Of a DNA stretch of 56,000 bases, positions 34,946 through 43,746 are shown in pieces (the stretch's first letter is position 1; each line of letters starts with the position of its first letter). The notes beneath the pieces were generated by a model, which was not told the origin of the DNA, searched no databases, and saw only the letters and a program-made list of their open reading frames with translations. Both the position numbers and the translations under genes were made by a program. The stretch is from contig JALSRM010000005.1 of NCBI GenBank assembly GCA_026984775.1, forward strand, positions 1-56,000. Direction: 5' to 3'. The stretch is from Gammaproteobacteria bacterium (GTDB lineage Bacteria > Pseudomonadota > Gammaproteobacteria > CAJXQU01).

Positions 34946-37198
34946 TTATTTGAAATTTTTGTAGAGTTGGTTTGAACTGTCGGGTCCCTTGCGTGGACCG
35001 GTCAGTGCCTCTTCCAGTGCTTCATGGGCTATTTTTCTGACTCGTTTCAACCTTTCCTTTTCCTCTCCGGAAAGAGACTCTCGATCCATTCTGAGCTGAT
35101 CAAACCAGTCGGCAAGCTCGTGCCGAATAGAGGACTCATCCTTTTCCAGCTGATCAAGCAGCTTTCGATTCCTTTCATTCGCATTTTTTGCCTGTGACAA
35201 AGTGGAGTCGGCTTCCTCGAATCTCTCTACTGCCTGGCTGATCTGATCACCCATTGCTTCGACATCAAGGAGCAGAGGTACATTAATGGAATCCGCTGAA
35301 GCAGCTTTCCGTTTCTGTTTTAGCTCTTCGAGCTGTTTCTGCATGGCCCGAAGAGCAGCCAGTGCCTGTTTCTTTTCTTCCTGCGCCTTACGGGCTTTCT
35401 CGATCACCTGCCGAGCCTGGGCCTGAAGTTGCTTTCTTACCTGTTGGATGACCTGCTGCTGACGCTGCCGATACTGCTCATGGGCCTTCTTGAATTTTTC
35501 GATGATCTGACGGGTTTCGAGTGCTGCCAGTTGCCTGACCTTATCCACCTCCATAGTTCTGGATTGTTGTCGCTCCAGCCCCATTGAGAAGCGCGCCAAC
35601 TGTTCCCTGACCTTTCTTCTTTCTGTTGCCAATTGCTGTTCAAAGCTCTTGCGCCGGCGGATCTCATAGGTTTCCTGTTCTTTCAGCCGGTTCTTGATGG
35701 CTTCTAACTCTTCTGCTACACGCTTCAGTGTTAGATCCTGTTGTTCGGAAGGGTTTTCCTCGCTGGCAACCCGCTTTCGCTCTTCCTGTAACTGATTGTG
35801 GGCATTCTCGAGCTGTTTCCGCAGTGTACTGAGATCACCATCATCTTCACTGGCTAACTTTTCAGGCAGGCCATTCGATGAGGTATTTTCAATCTGTTCG
35901 ATCTTTTTACTTGCTTCGATGAGTACGCCCAGATCCTCAACTGGTTCATCGGTGTGTGAGGATGAAAGCCATTCCTGTGCGATTATGTTTTCGGTAGCGA
36001 ACAGTTCTTTGAGATCACGAATCCGCTGATCGATCGCGACGATCTGTTCACCCAATTCCCCACTCATGACAGCAAGATCGGCCGGGTATTCATCCTGCTT
36101 TGCAGGTTCTGTGTCTTTGTCTCTCAGTCGTTCGGAAAGACCATCTATCCAGGTTTCACCCATTCCGATTTCCCCGGGATACTCACGTAACCCTCCCTCC
36201 AGATATGAAACATCGAGTCCCAGATCATCGACTAGAGCTAGCGCCGCTGAACTTCTGGAACCGCTATCACAGTAGATAATATACGATTTTTCTGTGGGCA
36301 GTCTGTTAAATTCCTGTTCAATTTTCGCGATCGGGATATTACGGCTGCTTATAAGGTGAAAACGGTTGTATTCCTCTTCCGTTCGAACATCTATCCACTC
36401 CGCTCCCTCCTGAACGCGGGCTGAGGCCTCTGCATAATCGATTGCTGGTAGGCTTGGCTGACTGATCAGCTTGTCGAAATCCTGTCGGGGAAGCCGCATC
36501 AACTCGCCTGATGTCAACATGGTCACAGAGGTATCCCTTTTCTGATCGGAAAGCAACGACTCTTCGCCAAAACAGTTCCCTTCATCCAATTCGGCGAGTG
36601 TGATTGTTTCATTAGTCTCAAAATTCTGCCGTGTGACTACACACTGACCCCTGCGAATGATATAGAAATACTTGCCCGGCATATTCTGGGTGACGACACG
36701 ATCCCCCTTTTTGACTACCATGCTTTCGAAGGAACCAGCTAACTTGTGCAAGTTCGCTGCTGGAATTTTTCCGCAAAATTCGGAAGCAATAAACGGTGCA
36801 ATCCATTTCAATGCATCATCTTTTGCTGATTCAGTACTGCATATAGCGTCCACGATCGTCAGCCGGTCAACTAAGTCGTGGCTGACCGTTAAAAGTGTGA
36901 CTCTGGAGTTAGCTATTGCGGAAAAGCCAGGAAGCAGATTGAGCGAGAACCTGGCATCTACAGTATCTGCCGAGATTTGGTATAGGAATTTCCCGTTCTG
37001 ATAGAAATCCACATCCCCCTCCAACAGAAAAAAAAGACTCAAAGACGAATCATCTTGTTCAAATAGGGCATTCCCTGCCGGAATCATGACGACCTCGGCA
37101 CACTGTGTGAACTGCTCCTGTAAAGAGGGCGAGAGACTATTGATGGGCACCAGCTGTCGGATCACTTCATGGTATTTATGTTCACTTTCTGCTTGCAT
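34946..37198 (-). CDS. Multidomain signalling protein: two cNMP-binding domains, rhodanese, long coiled coil
   Basis: A 750-residue soluble protein. Residues about 20-115 are a degenerate cyclic nucleotide-binding fold. Residues about 145-250 form a second one whose phosphate-binding cassette FGEESLLSDQKRDTSV keeps FGE and Arg221, so cAMP, cGMP or c-di-GMP binding is possible. Residues 255-345 are a rhodanese domain with active loop CDSGSR (Cys310). From about 380 to 740 it is almost wholly charged coiled coil with many Lys, Gln and Glu. There is no output or DNA-binding domain. A gene for a small DUF465 protein lies directly upstream. Role unknown; sulfur or redox sensing joined to a structural coiled coil is a reasonable guess. 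Confidence 0.85.
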   Translation of the reverse strand: MQAESEHKYHEVIRQLVPINSLSPSLQEQFTQCAEVVMIPAGNALFEQDDSSLSLFFLLEGDVDFYQNGKFLYQISADTVDARFSLNLLPGFSAIANSRVTLLTVSHDLVDRLTIVDAICSTESAKDDALKWIAPFIASEFCGKIPAANLHKLAGSFESMVVKKGDRVVTQNMPGKYFYIIRRGQCVVTRQNFETNETITLAELDEGNCFGEESLLSDQKRDTSVTMLTSGELMRLPRQDFDKLISQPSLPAIDYAEASARVQEGAEWIDVRTEEEYNRFHLISSRNIPIAKIEQEFNRLPTEKSYIIYCDSGSRSSAALALVDDLGLDVSYLEGGLREYPGEIGMGETWIDGLSERLRDKDTEPAKQDEYPADLAVMSGELGEQIVAIDQRIRDLKELFATENIIAQEWLSSSHTDEPVEDLGVLIEASKKIEQIENTSSNGLPEKLASEDDGDLSTLRKQLENAHNQLQEERKRVASEENPSEQQDLTLKRVAEELEAIKNRLKEQETYEIRRRKSFEQQLATERRKVREQLARFSMGLERQQSRTMEVDKVRQLAALETRQIIEKFKKAHEQYRQRQQQVIQQVRKQLQAQARQVIEKARKAQEEKKQALAALRAMQKQLEELKQKRKAASADSINVPLLLDVEAMGDQISQAVERFEEADSTLSQAKNANERNRKLLDQLEKDESSIRHELADWFDQLRMDRESLSGEEKERLKRVRKIAHEALEEALTGPRKGPDSSNQLYKNFK

Positions 37199-37212
37199 TG
37201 GCCTTTCCTGCT

Positions 37213-37419
37213 TCAGGCATCAATATCCGGAATCAACTGGCTTTTGAGGCGCTCAATCTGATCCTTTAACATCAACTTGCGTTTTTTCATTCGTGTCAAT
37301 CGCAGTTGATCCGGGTAGGGATCCTGGGAGAAGCGGATAATCGCCTCATCAAGATCCCGATGCTCCAGTTCCAACTCCACCAACTGCGTCTTGACAAGTG
37401 ACAGTTTATTCTTTTCCAA
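37213..37419 (-). CDS. DUF465 (YdcH-like) small coiled-coil protein
   Basis: A 68-residue helical-hairpin protein. The pattern LELEHRDLDEAI followed by DQLRLTRMKKRKLMLKDQIERL is that of PF04325/YdcH. Function of the family is unknown. It ends 14 bases before the cNMP/rhodanese gene, so the two are probably co-transcribed. Confidence 0.85.
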   Translation of the reverse strand: MEKNKLSLVKTQLVELELEHRDLDEAIIRFSQDPYPDQLRLTRMKKRKLMLKDQIERLKSQLIPDIDA

Positions 37420-37725
37420 GTGATCTTCTCTTGATTTTCCACCTTTCTCACACGAGGCAGAAATCTTATTGTTTAAACAGAAAATCTATCAGCTTTTACT
37501 ATTTTAACAATAAATTTGTCACTTTCACTTTCAAGAAAAACATGCAAAAGTCATGACAACTTTTCAGTTACCCATATTGGACAAGAATGATGATCTTACA
37601 TCCAAGCAAAGGTACGTTGCTTTGGCTCTTCATAAACTTGAAACACAATACTACAAGGTGGGAACGAATAAACCGAAGTACTTTAAATACTCAGGCAGAG
37701 GGTTACTCTGCCGGATCGTGTCAGA
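37420..37725. other. AT-rich intergenic region
   Basis: A 306-base gap upstream of the DUF465 gene and downstream of the first CTERM protein gene. Apart from a short hairpin (listed separately) I see no gene, repeat or RNA. An open frame at 37587-37880 runs into the opposite-strand gene and has no protein character. Confidence 0.5.
37694..37712 (-). terminator. Hairpin downstream of the first CTERM protein gene
   Basis: GGCAGAG and CTCTGCC form a perfect 7-bp stem with a 5-nt loop, 14 bases past the stop of the minus-strand gene. No T run follows, so it is only a possible terminator. Confidence 0.4.
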
Positions 37726-38841
37726 TTAACCTAGAGGTTTACGTTTTCTACCCAAACCAAATAATGCGATCATACCGGAAACAAAGAGCCAGATGCCCGC
37801 AGGAAGAGGGACGGCAGAAACTGCAAATCTCAGATCAAAAATGCCTACATCATTTACAGAGTTGCCTTCGAAAAAGTTGATGATACTGAAAATTTCAGAT
37901 GGATCGGTAGTTACGATTCCAACAAAGCTCTCCTGGAGAAAGCTGTAATCAGCTGTTGTTCCCGGACACTCATTGATTACAATACATCCGCGACCACCAA
38001 CATACCCTGGAATATCCTCGGTTGCACCGGAGATCTGTGTTGCACCGGGTGTTCCCGCCGGAACGAGATTACCACTGGCATCGACCCAGAGCCCCTCCAT
38101 GCCATTGGTCCCTGCATTGGTATCGTCACCAAAACGTACTGTCCCGCCAGCCGTTGTCACTTCAAGTGCTTCAATTCTATCTGGCCCGGTTGTTTTCTTG
38201 TTATTAATCAGATGAAAGGCAAAGGCATATAACGCCTTTCCGCCTGTGACCGAAAGTGTGAAGTCATCGTCATCGTAGTCGGTTACATCCAACCCTGAAC
38301 CTGATTCAAAGCCATTGAATTTGCCAATGGATAACCGGTTTCTCCAACCATCTACAGTCTGCGGAGACTTTCCTGTTGGCGCATCATCGAAGAAAACCCC
38401 GCTGTAGTTCCCGCCAATGACCTCTTTCTGCTGGATGGTAAAACCTGGGGTTCCCAAAGATGCAATGGGATTAAACGTAGCCGTGCCGGACGTGGCATTA
38501 CTGTGGTCGCTGCCCGATCCCGTGGGTGATGTGGGATTGCTCAAGTTGATGTTATGGAGATTGCTGTCGATCGCGGCCTGCACGGCGCTACTGCTGGATG
38601 CGGCTCTGACATTTGCTGCATTAGTCACAAAATCCACGATAGAGGTGGGGCCCCATAACTGCCGAACCTGGGCCTCCCATGCGGCTTCGGCAAGTGCAAC
38701 GTCAACCTTGTGTCCGGATGTGGAGATGGTGTTCGGATCGCCATCGACAGGATCATCTGCTCCAAAATAATAATAGAATGTCGCATTCGCACTGGCAGAG
38801 CAGAACAGTAAACACAATGCTAATATTCTTAAATTTAACAT
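37726..38841 (-). CDS. Exported VPLPA-CTERM protein, paralogue of the next gene
   Basis: A 371-residue protein with a signal peptide ending ASANA and a C-terminal VPLPAGIWLFVSGMIALFGLGRKRK sorting signal, here split as VPLPAG, hydrophobic helix, RKRK. Shared with the protein at 39079-40104 are a block IGKFNGFESG, DDFTLSVTGGKALYAFAF, a FVGIV segment and NDVGIFDLRFA just before the sorting signal. The N-terminal half is unlike it. I placed the start at MLNLRILA; an ATG eight codons upstream is possible. No catalytic motif. Likely surface-located after exosortase processing. Confidence 0.78.
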   Translation of the reverse strand: MLNLRILALCLLFCSASANATFYYYFGADDPVDGDPNTISTSGHKVDVALAEAAWEAQVRQLWGPTSIVDFVTNAANVRAASSSSAVQAAIDSNLHNINLSNPTSPTGSGSDHSNATSGTATFNPIASLGTPGFTIQQKEVIGGNYSGVFFDDAPTGKSPQTVDGWRNRLSIGKFNGFESGSGLDVTDYDDDDFTLSVTGGKALYAFAFHLINNKKTTGPDRIEALEVTTAGGTVRFGDDTNAGTNGMEGLWVDASGNLVPAGTPGATQISGATEDIPGYVGGRGCIVINECPGTTADYSFLQESFVGIVTTDPSEIFSIINFFEGNSVNDVGIFDLRFAVSAVPLPAGIWLFVSGMIALFGLGRKRKPLG

Positions 38842-39043
38842 TTTTATCAATCCAGATAAGTTCATGGTTTAAGCCATTGTATTCTCATGTGTTTTATATT
38901 GACATATCAAGAAGCATACCAATTGTAAATTTTGCAATTCATTTTCATCAGAATCTATTTATCTTGTTGTTTTATATAGCTTTCGTTTTGATCATCCTTG
39001 TGTTCAGAAAAAGGTATAGATCGCATTGAACCGCTGTTTTTTG

Positions 39044-39071
39044 AAAAATGTGTCTCCCGAAAGAGACACAT
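39044..39071 (-). terminator. Intrinsic terminator of the second CTERM protein gene
   Basis: ATGTGTCTC pairs with GAGACACAT around a 6-nt loop, followed on the minus strand by TTTTTC. It starts 8 bases past the stop codon at 39079. Confidence 0.85.
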
Positions 39072-39078
39072 GAAAATT

Positions 39079-40104
39079 TCACTGGTTTTTCATCGTTACC
39101 CTGGAAAGGATACCCAAGGCACTTAGTAACAACAGAAGAGGTGATGGCAGAGGAACGGGTGAGGCATTTGTTGCAAACCGCAGATTCCTGATCCCGATAT
39201 CATCCGAGCGGGAATCTTCATTGAATTCGAGAAATGTTATCGGTGTATCAGAAACGATACCAATAAACCGGACATCATCAAAATTATCGGAATATTTTCC
39301 CTCATCTCCCGGTGTGCTCGGATCATTGAAATAGCCTGGAATGACTGGTAATTCCCCTATTTTGTCGCTGATTGAAAATTCATGTCCTTCTTTATCCCTG
39401 ATAGTAAGGGACTCTCTACCGTAACTGTACAACCCACCATCGGATGCACCACCATTAAAGGTGGTGTCCACATATTTTTTGTTATTGACGATCTCAAAGG
39501 CGAAGGCATACAACGCTGGCCCTCCGGTAATTTCAATGTTGAAATCATCATTATCCCAATTATAGGGATCCCCAGCAGGTACCTGTCCAGTATCGAATCC
39601 CTTGTGCTTGCCTATGGAAAGAACATTGGTAAAAGCATCTACCTGTGCGAAGTTATTACGGTTCACCCTGTCATTGAAAAAAATATGTGCTTCAACCCTA
39701 TCTCCGATGTTGTACTGTGTTCCATGATCGTGTTTTGCCGAACTGGTCACCGTATCGGTTTCCATTGCACTTATTTTGAAACTCCACTGAAATCCTGTAT
39801 TGGTCTGATCAAAAACGGCTGTCTTTCCCAGATCCACATTATTACCGCCGAAACCCCAGTCCATGCGTTTGGCTTCATATTCCGGATCAGCTGGATCCGG
39901 CAGTGCAGGGAACCCACCAACGACTGTTGGTGCGATATTCTCCCAGGTCGTGGTAAAGGTTTGATGATCCAGCTGTCTGGAGAAAGTTGATCTCATATCT
40001 ACCTGCCAGTCATTGAGGCTGGTGGAAAAAAGAATGGCCGATTGAGCAGATGAAACGTTCAGGAAAATCGAAAAACATGCAAAGAACAAACTCCTTCTAT
40101 TCAT
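39079..40104 (-). CDS. Exported PEP-CTERM-like protein, paralogue of the preceding gene
   Basis: A 341-residue protein with a signal peptide ending SAQSA, and a C-terminus SPVPLPSPLLLLLSALGILSR followed by a basic end, a VPLP-type sorting signal with a weaker motif. Block similarity with the 37726-38841 protein: SIGKHKGFDTG, DDFNIEITGGPALYAFAFEIVNNKK, FIGIVSDTP and DDIGIRNLRFA. An AGGAAGGG ribosome site resembles that of the small CTERM protein at 16983-17486. It has its own terminator, so the two paralogues are probably separate transcripts. Confidence 0.78.
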   Translation of the reverse strand: MNRRSLFFACFSIFLNVSSAQSAILFSTSLNDWQVDMRSTFSRQLDHQTFTTTWENIAPTVVGGFPALPDPADPEYEAKRMDWGFGGNNVDLGKTAVFDQTNTGFQWSFKISAMETDTVTSSAKHDHGTQYNIGDRVEAHIFFNDRVNRNNFAQVDAFTNVLSIGKHKGFDTGQVPAGDPYNWDNDDFNIEITGGPALYAFAFEIVNNKKYVDTTFNGGASDGGLYSYGRESLTIRDKEGHEFSISDKIGELPVIPGYFNDPSTPGDEGKYSDNFDDVRFIGIVSDTPITFLEFNEDSRSDDIGIRNLRFATNASPVPLPSPLLLLLSALGILSRVTMKNQ

Positions 40105-40262
40105 GATCCCTTCCTTGGATATTTATTGATGAGTGGTTTAATTTTCCGATAGAAAGAAGCTTCACGTCAAATTGGAAAACAAACCTTAATAAAACTATAT
40201 CTTTTTGTTTTTATTATGTGTTTGGTTCTTTTGATATCATGTACTGTTAAAATTAATGTTAA

Positions 40263-40817
40263 TTATCGAAGTTGTTTCCCTGTGATGGCATCCCGGATTC
40301 TCGTTGGACCGGCTTCGCCAGAAGTGCTCCCTCGCAAAATCATATCCAGCCTGTTGTTAAAGATCATTTGTACTTTCCAGGCCGTTCTTGCAGCAGATTT
40401 CTCAGCAATATTGGCACTGGTGGAAACAATTGGGCCTGCCATTTCACATAACATGCGACACAAGGGGTGTGCGGTCACCCTGACAGCTAGCCCATCATGG
40501 GCACCAGTCAGCCACCAAGGACACTGGGCAGATGCCGGAAGAACCCAGGTATTGGGGCCCGGCCAGGAGGATAAGATACGGTTTCTGATTTTCTGATCAG
40601 GATAAACAATAAGGGATTCAAGCTGTTCCGGACAGGAAGCGATTACGATCAGGCCTTTGCTGATGGAGCGCTTTTTAAGGCTAAGAATTCTTGAAACCGC
40701 CCATAAATCCCAGGGGTCACAACCCAGACCATAAACGGCCTCGGTTGGATAGGAGATAACACCACCCTTGAGAATGATTCTGGCGGCCTGTTCTAGATGC
40801 CATCTGGAAAGATTCAT
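40263..40817 (-). CDS. tsaC: Threonylcarbamoyl-AMP synthase TsaC (YrdC/Sua5 family)
   Basis: A 184-residue enzyme making threonylcarbamoyl-AMP for the t6A37 modification of ANN-decoding tRNAs. GGVISYPTEAVYGLGCDPWD and LKKRSISKGLIVIAS contain the KRSxxKG active-site motif; WPGPNTWVLPAS and GPIVSTSANIAEKSAARTA are further landmarks. It is of the short (TsaC) type. It lies 23 bases after topA in the dprA-smg-topA-tsaC unit, as in relatives of E. coli yrdC. Confidence 0.94.
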   Translation of the reverse strand: MNLSRWHLEQAARIILKGGVISYPTEAVYGLGCDPWDLWAVSRILSLKKRSISKGLIVIASCPEQLESLIVYPDQKIRNRILSSWPGPNTWVLPASAQCPWWLTGAHDGLAVRVTAHPLCRMLCEMAGPIVSTSANIAEKSAARTAWKVQMIFNNRLDMILRGSTSGEAGPTRIRDAITGKQLR

Positions 40818-40840
40818 TTCCGACTAGACTTGACGCTGTA

Positions 40841-43207
40841 CTACTCTGCTTTCTTTCCTTTCGCTTTTTTCTTTGCTTTAGATTTGGCTTTCGCCTTTGC
40901 CTTGGCTTTAACCTTACGACGCCCCCGTTCCGGTGCTTCCTCTATCATCTTCTGAGCCTGCTCGAGTGTGACAGACTCAGGCTCTACATCTTTTGGAATT
41001 CGGACATTCTTTTTACCATTTGTTATGTACGGTCCATAACGCCCTTTAAGAATTTTGATGTCAGTACCCGGAAATTCCTTGATATTCCGTTCCGCATCAG
41101 CTTTTTTCTTTAGCTCTATAAGCTCCAGCGCACGTTCCAGCGTGATCGTATAAGGGTCGTCTTCTTCAGGAATGGAGACGTACTTATTGCCATAACGCAC
41201 ATAGGGACCGAACCGGCCGATATTGGTTGATACCAGATTACCTTCTTCATCGACTCCCAATTCCCGAGGCAGCTTTGTCAGTTCCATCGCTTCCTCAAGC
41301 GTGATCGTATCCAGTTTTTGACCGGCACGCAGTCCATAGAAACGCGGTTTTTCATCCGACTCAGCATCACCGATCTGTACATAGGGACCAAACCGACCCA
41401 TACGTACAGTGACGGGTTCACCGGTTTTCGGGTCGACTCCCAACTCACGCGCCTGATTGGCCTCCTTACGAGTGACATTCTCTTCTTTGTCTTTCAGACG
41501 TTTTTCGAACGGTTCCCAGAAATCTTCAAGCACCGGAACCCATTGCTTTTCACCTCTGGAAATGGCATCCAGAGTATCTTCAAGATTGGCCGTAAACTCA
41601 TAATCCACATAGGTATCGAAATGCTCAGTCAGAAACTTGTTGACGATGCGTCCCATATCGGTGGGTGTAAAACGTTTTTTCTCCAGCTCCACATATTCAC
41701 GATGGATCAGAGTAGAAATAATTGAGGCATAGGTTGAAGGACGACCGATACCATACTCTTCCAGTGTTTTGACCAGACTGGCCTCCGTATAGCGTGGGGG
41801 CGGCTCGGTAAAGTGCTGATCGGCAAGAATATCCTTGAGGGTAACGACCTCACCCTCCTTCAAAGGAGGGAGTTTCTTCTCATCCTGCTCTTCTGCAGGG
41901 GGGTCATCTTTACCTTCCAGGTATACGGCCATAAAGCCAGGATCAGCGACGGTGGAGCCACTGGCTCGAAAGATATTGCCTTCACCACAGGCCAGATTGA
42001 CACCAACCTGATCGATGGTGGCATGTTTCATCTGACAAGCAACCGTGCGCTTCCAGATCAGGTCGTAGAGCTTATATTGATCGGTGGTCAGAAATGGTTT
42101 CATTTCCTCTGGTGTTCGTTTGGCTGAGGTGGGGCGAATCGCTTCATGTGCTTCCTGAGCATTCTTTGACTTGCTCTTGAACACCCGAGGCTCAGGGGGA
42201 ATCTCTGTCTTGCCATAGCGATTGGCGACAAATTCTCGAATCTCTGAGATCGCTTCCTCGGCCAAATTCACAGAGTCGGTACGCATATAGGTAATCAAAC
42301 CGACAGAACCACCTTCAATCTCGATACCTTCATAGAGCTGCTGGGCCGTTCGCATGACACGCTGTGCAGTGAAACCAAGTTTACGAACGCCCTCCTGTTG
42401 AAGAGTCGATGTAATGAAGGGTGGAGACGGGTTGCGTTTACGCTGTTTCCTTTCAACACTGCTGACAATCAGCTTGCCACCAGCAAGTTCCTTCAATTCT
42501 TTACGAATACGGTTGGCGGTCTCTGCATCCGTAATCGAAAACTGCTTGATTTTTTCATTGTGAAAGAGATTGAGCTTGGCTCCAAACTCGACACCCTGGT
42601 GCGTATTTACTGCGTCAATGGTCCAGTATTCTTGAGGCTCAAAGCGTTCGATCTCCTCTTCCCGCTCGACGATCAACCGTAGTGCTGGACTCTGTACCCG
42701 ACCAGCAGAAAGCCCCCTGGCAATCTTTTTCCACAGCAGTGGCGAAAGGTTGAAACCTACTAAGTAATCCAGCGCTCTTCTTGCCTGTTGGGCATTGACC
42801 AAGTCCATGGAAATTTCTCGTGGCGAATTGATCGCCTCCTGAATAGCGCTTTTGGTGATCTCGCTGAAAACCACACGATAGACCTTTTTGCCTTCCAGCA
42901 AACCCCGTTCTTTCAGAATCTCGGCCAAATGCCAGGAGATGGCCTCACCTTCACGGTCGAGGTCAGTTGCAAGGTAGAGCGCGTCTGCCTTTTTCATCGC
43001 CTTTGCAATCGCTTCTACATGCTTGCTGTTTTTATCGATGGTTTCGTAATGCATCTGGAACCCGTGCTCCGGATCAACAGCGCCCTTCTTCGGCAACAGA
43101 TCACGAACATGCCCATAGGATGCAAGTACTTCGAAGTCATCACCCAGATAACGTTTAATCGTGTTTGCCTTGGCCGGTGATTCGACCACAACGAGATTTT
43201 TTGCCAT
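40841..43207 (-). CDS. topA: DNA topoisomerase I TopA, without zinc fingers and with Lys/Ala tail
   Basis: A 788-residue type IA topoisomerase relaxing negative supercoils. The TOPRIM domain has VVESPAKANTIKRYLG and ATDLDREGEAISWHLAE; the active-site Tyr is in GLITYMRTDSVNLA. The C-terminal 200 residues carry three RFGPYV/RYGPYI repeats (TopA_C/Toprim_Crpt) and no cysteines, so the zinc ribbons of the E. coli enzyme are lacking. The last 25 residues are KAKAKAK-type, resembling histone H1-like tails. The neighbours smg and tsaC fit the conserved order, with topA in the place of the E. coli zinc-finger gene yrdD. Confidence 0.95.
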   Translation of the reverse strand: MAKNLVVVESPAKANTIKRYLGDDFEVLASYGHVRDLLPKKGAVDPEHGFQMHYETIDKNSKHVEAIAKAMKKADALYLATDLDREGEAISWHLAEILKERGLLEGKKVYRVVFSEITKSAIQEAINSPREISMDLVNAQQARRALDYLVGFNLSPLLWKKIARGLSAGRVQSPALRLIVEREEEIERFEPQEYWTIDAVNTHQGVEFGAKLNLFHNEKIKQFSITDAETANRIRKELKELAGGKLIVSSVERKQRKRNPSPPFITSTLQQEGVRKLGFTAQRVMRTAQQLYEGIEIEGGSVGLITYMRTDSVNLAEEAISEIREFVANRYGKTEIPPEPRVFKSKSKNAQEAHEAIRPTSAKRTPEEMKPFLTTDQYKLYDLIWKRTVACQMKHATIDQVGVNLACGEGNIFRASGSTVADPGFMAVYLEGKDDPPAEEQDEKKLPPLKEGEVVTLKDILADQHFTEPPPRYTEASLVKTLEEYGIGRPSTYASIISTLIHREYVELEKKRFTPTDMGRIVNKFLTEHFDTYVDYEFTANLEDTLDAISRGEKQWVPVLEDFWEPFEKRLKDKEENVTRKEANQARELGVDPKTGEPVTVRMGRFGPYVQIGDAESDEKPRFYGLRAGQKLDTITLEEAMELTKLPRELGVDEEGNLVSTNIGRFGPYVRYGNKYVSIPEEDDPYTITLERALELIELKKKADAERNIKEFPGTDIKILKGRYGPYITNGKKNVRIPKDVEPESVTLEQAQKMIEEAPERGRRKVKAKAKAKAKSKAKKKAKGKKAE

Positions 43208-43234
43208 ACGAGAGTTTTGAGATTGAGTCAGAGA

Positions 43235-43714
43235 TTAGTGTAAAACGCCGTTTTGCTCATCCAGAACCAGATCTTCCATCCAGCCAAATGCGTCTTCCTG
43301 CCCAGGTTGGTTGAAAAGCACCATCAAGATGATCCATTTGAGTTGTTCTATTTCTATGGTATTCGATTCCAAAGCCATAACCCGATCGAGCACTAGTTCT
43401 CTGCTTTGGTGACCAAGGACACCTATCTGCTCGAGAAACATGAGAAACCCGCGACTTTCGATATCGAGTTTGCGCTGTTCACTGGAGGTATAGACGCGAA
43501 TGGCAGTACTCTCCCTGATTCTCTCACCAGGAAGAGGATCCTGTTGTGCTGCCAAGCCTTGCAACCATTCAAAGGCCTTGAGAATCTGTTCGTCATCAAA
43601 ACCGGCTCCTTTGAGTTCAAGGCGCAATGAGTCTTGATCGACAGCAATCTCGCTGTCATCATTCATATAGTTTTCAAAAAGAAATATCAGTACATCTAAT
43701 ACTGTTTGCTTCAT
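43235..43714 (-). CDS. smg: Smg family protein (DUF494)
   Basis: A 159-residue protein of the Smg family. Typical are MKQTVLDVLIFLFENYM at the start and LEQIGVLGHQSRELVLDRVMALE in the middle, with a C-terminal WMEDLVLDEQNGVLH. Its function is not established. It follows dprA after 32 bases. Confidence 0.92.
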   Translation of the reverse strand: MKQTVLDVLIFLFENYMNDDSEIAVDQDSLRLELKGAGFDDEQILKAFEWLQGLAAQQDPLPGERIRESTAIRVYTSSEQRKLDIESRGFLMFLEQIGVLGHQSRELVLDRVMALESNTIEIEQLKWIILMVLFNQPGQEDAFGWMEDLVLDEQNGVLH

Positions 43715-43746
43715 ATCGTTCCGGTTAGTTGATATCGATCTATTCC

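Noticed and set aside
37587-37880. 97-codon plus-strand frame
   Set aside because: Half of it is antisense to the CTERM protein and the rest is AT-rich without a ribosome site.
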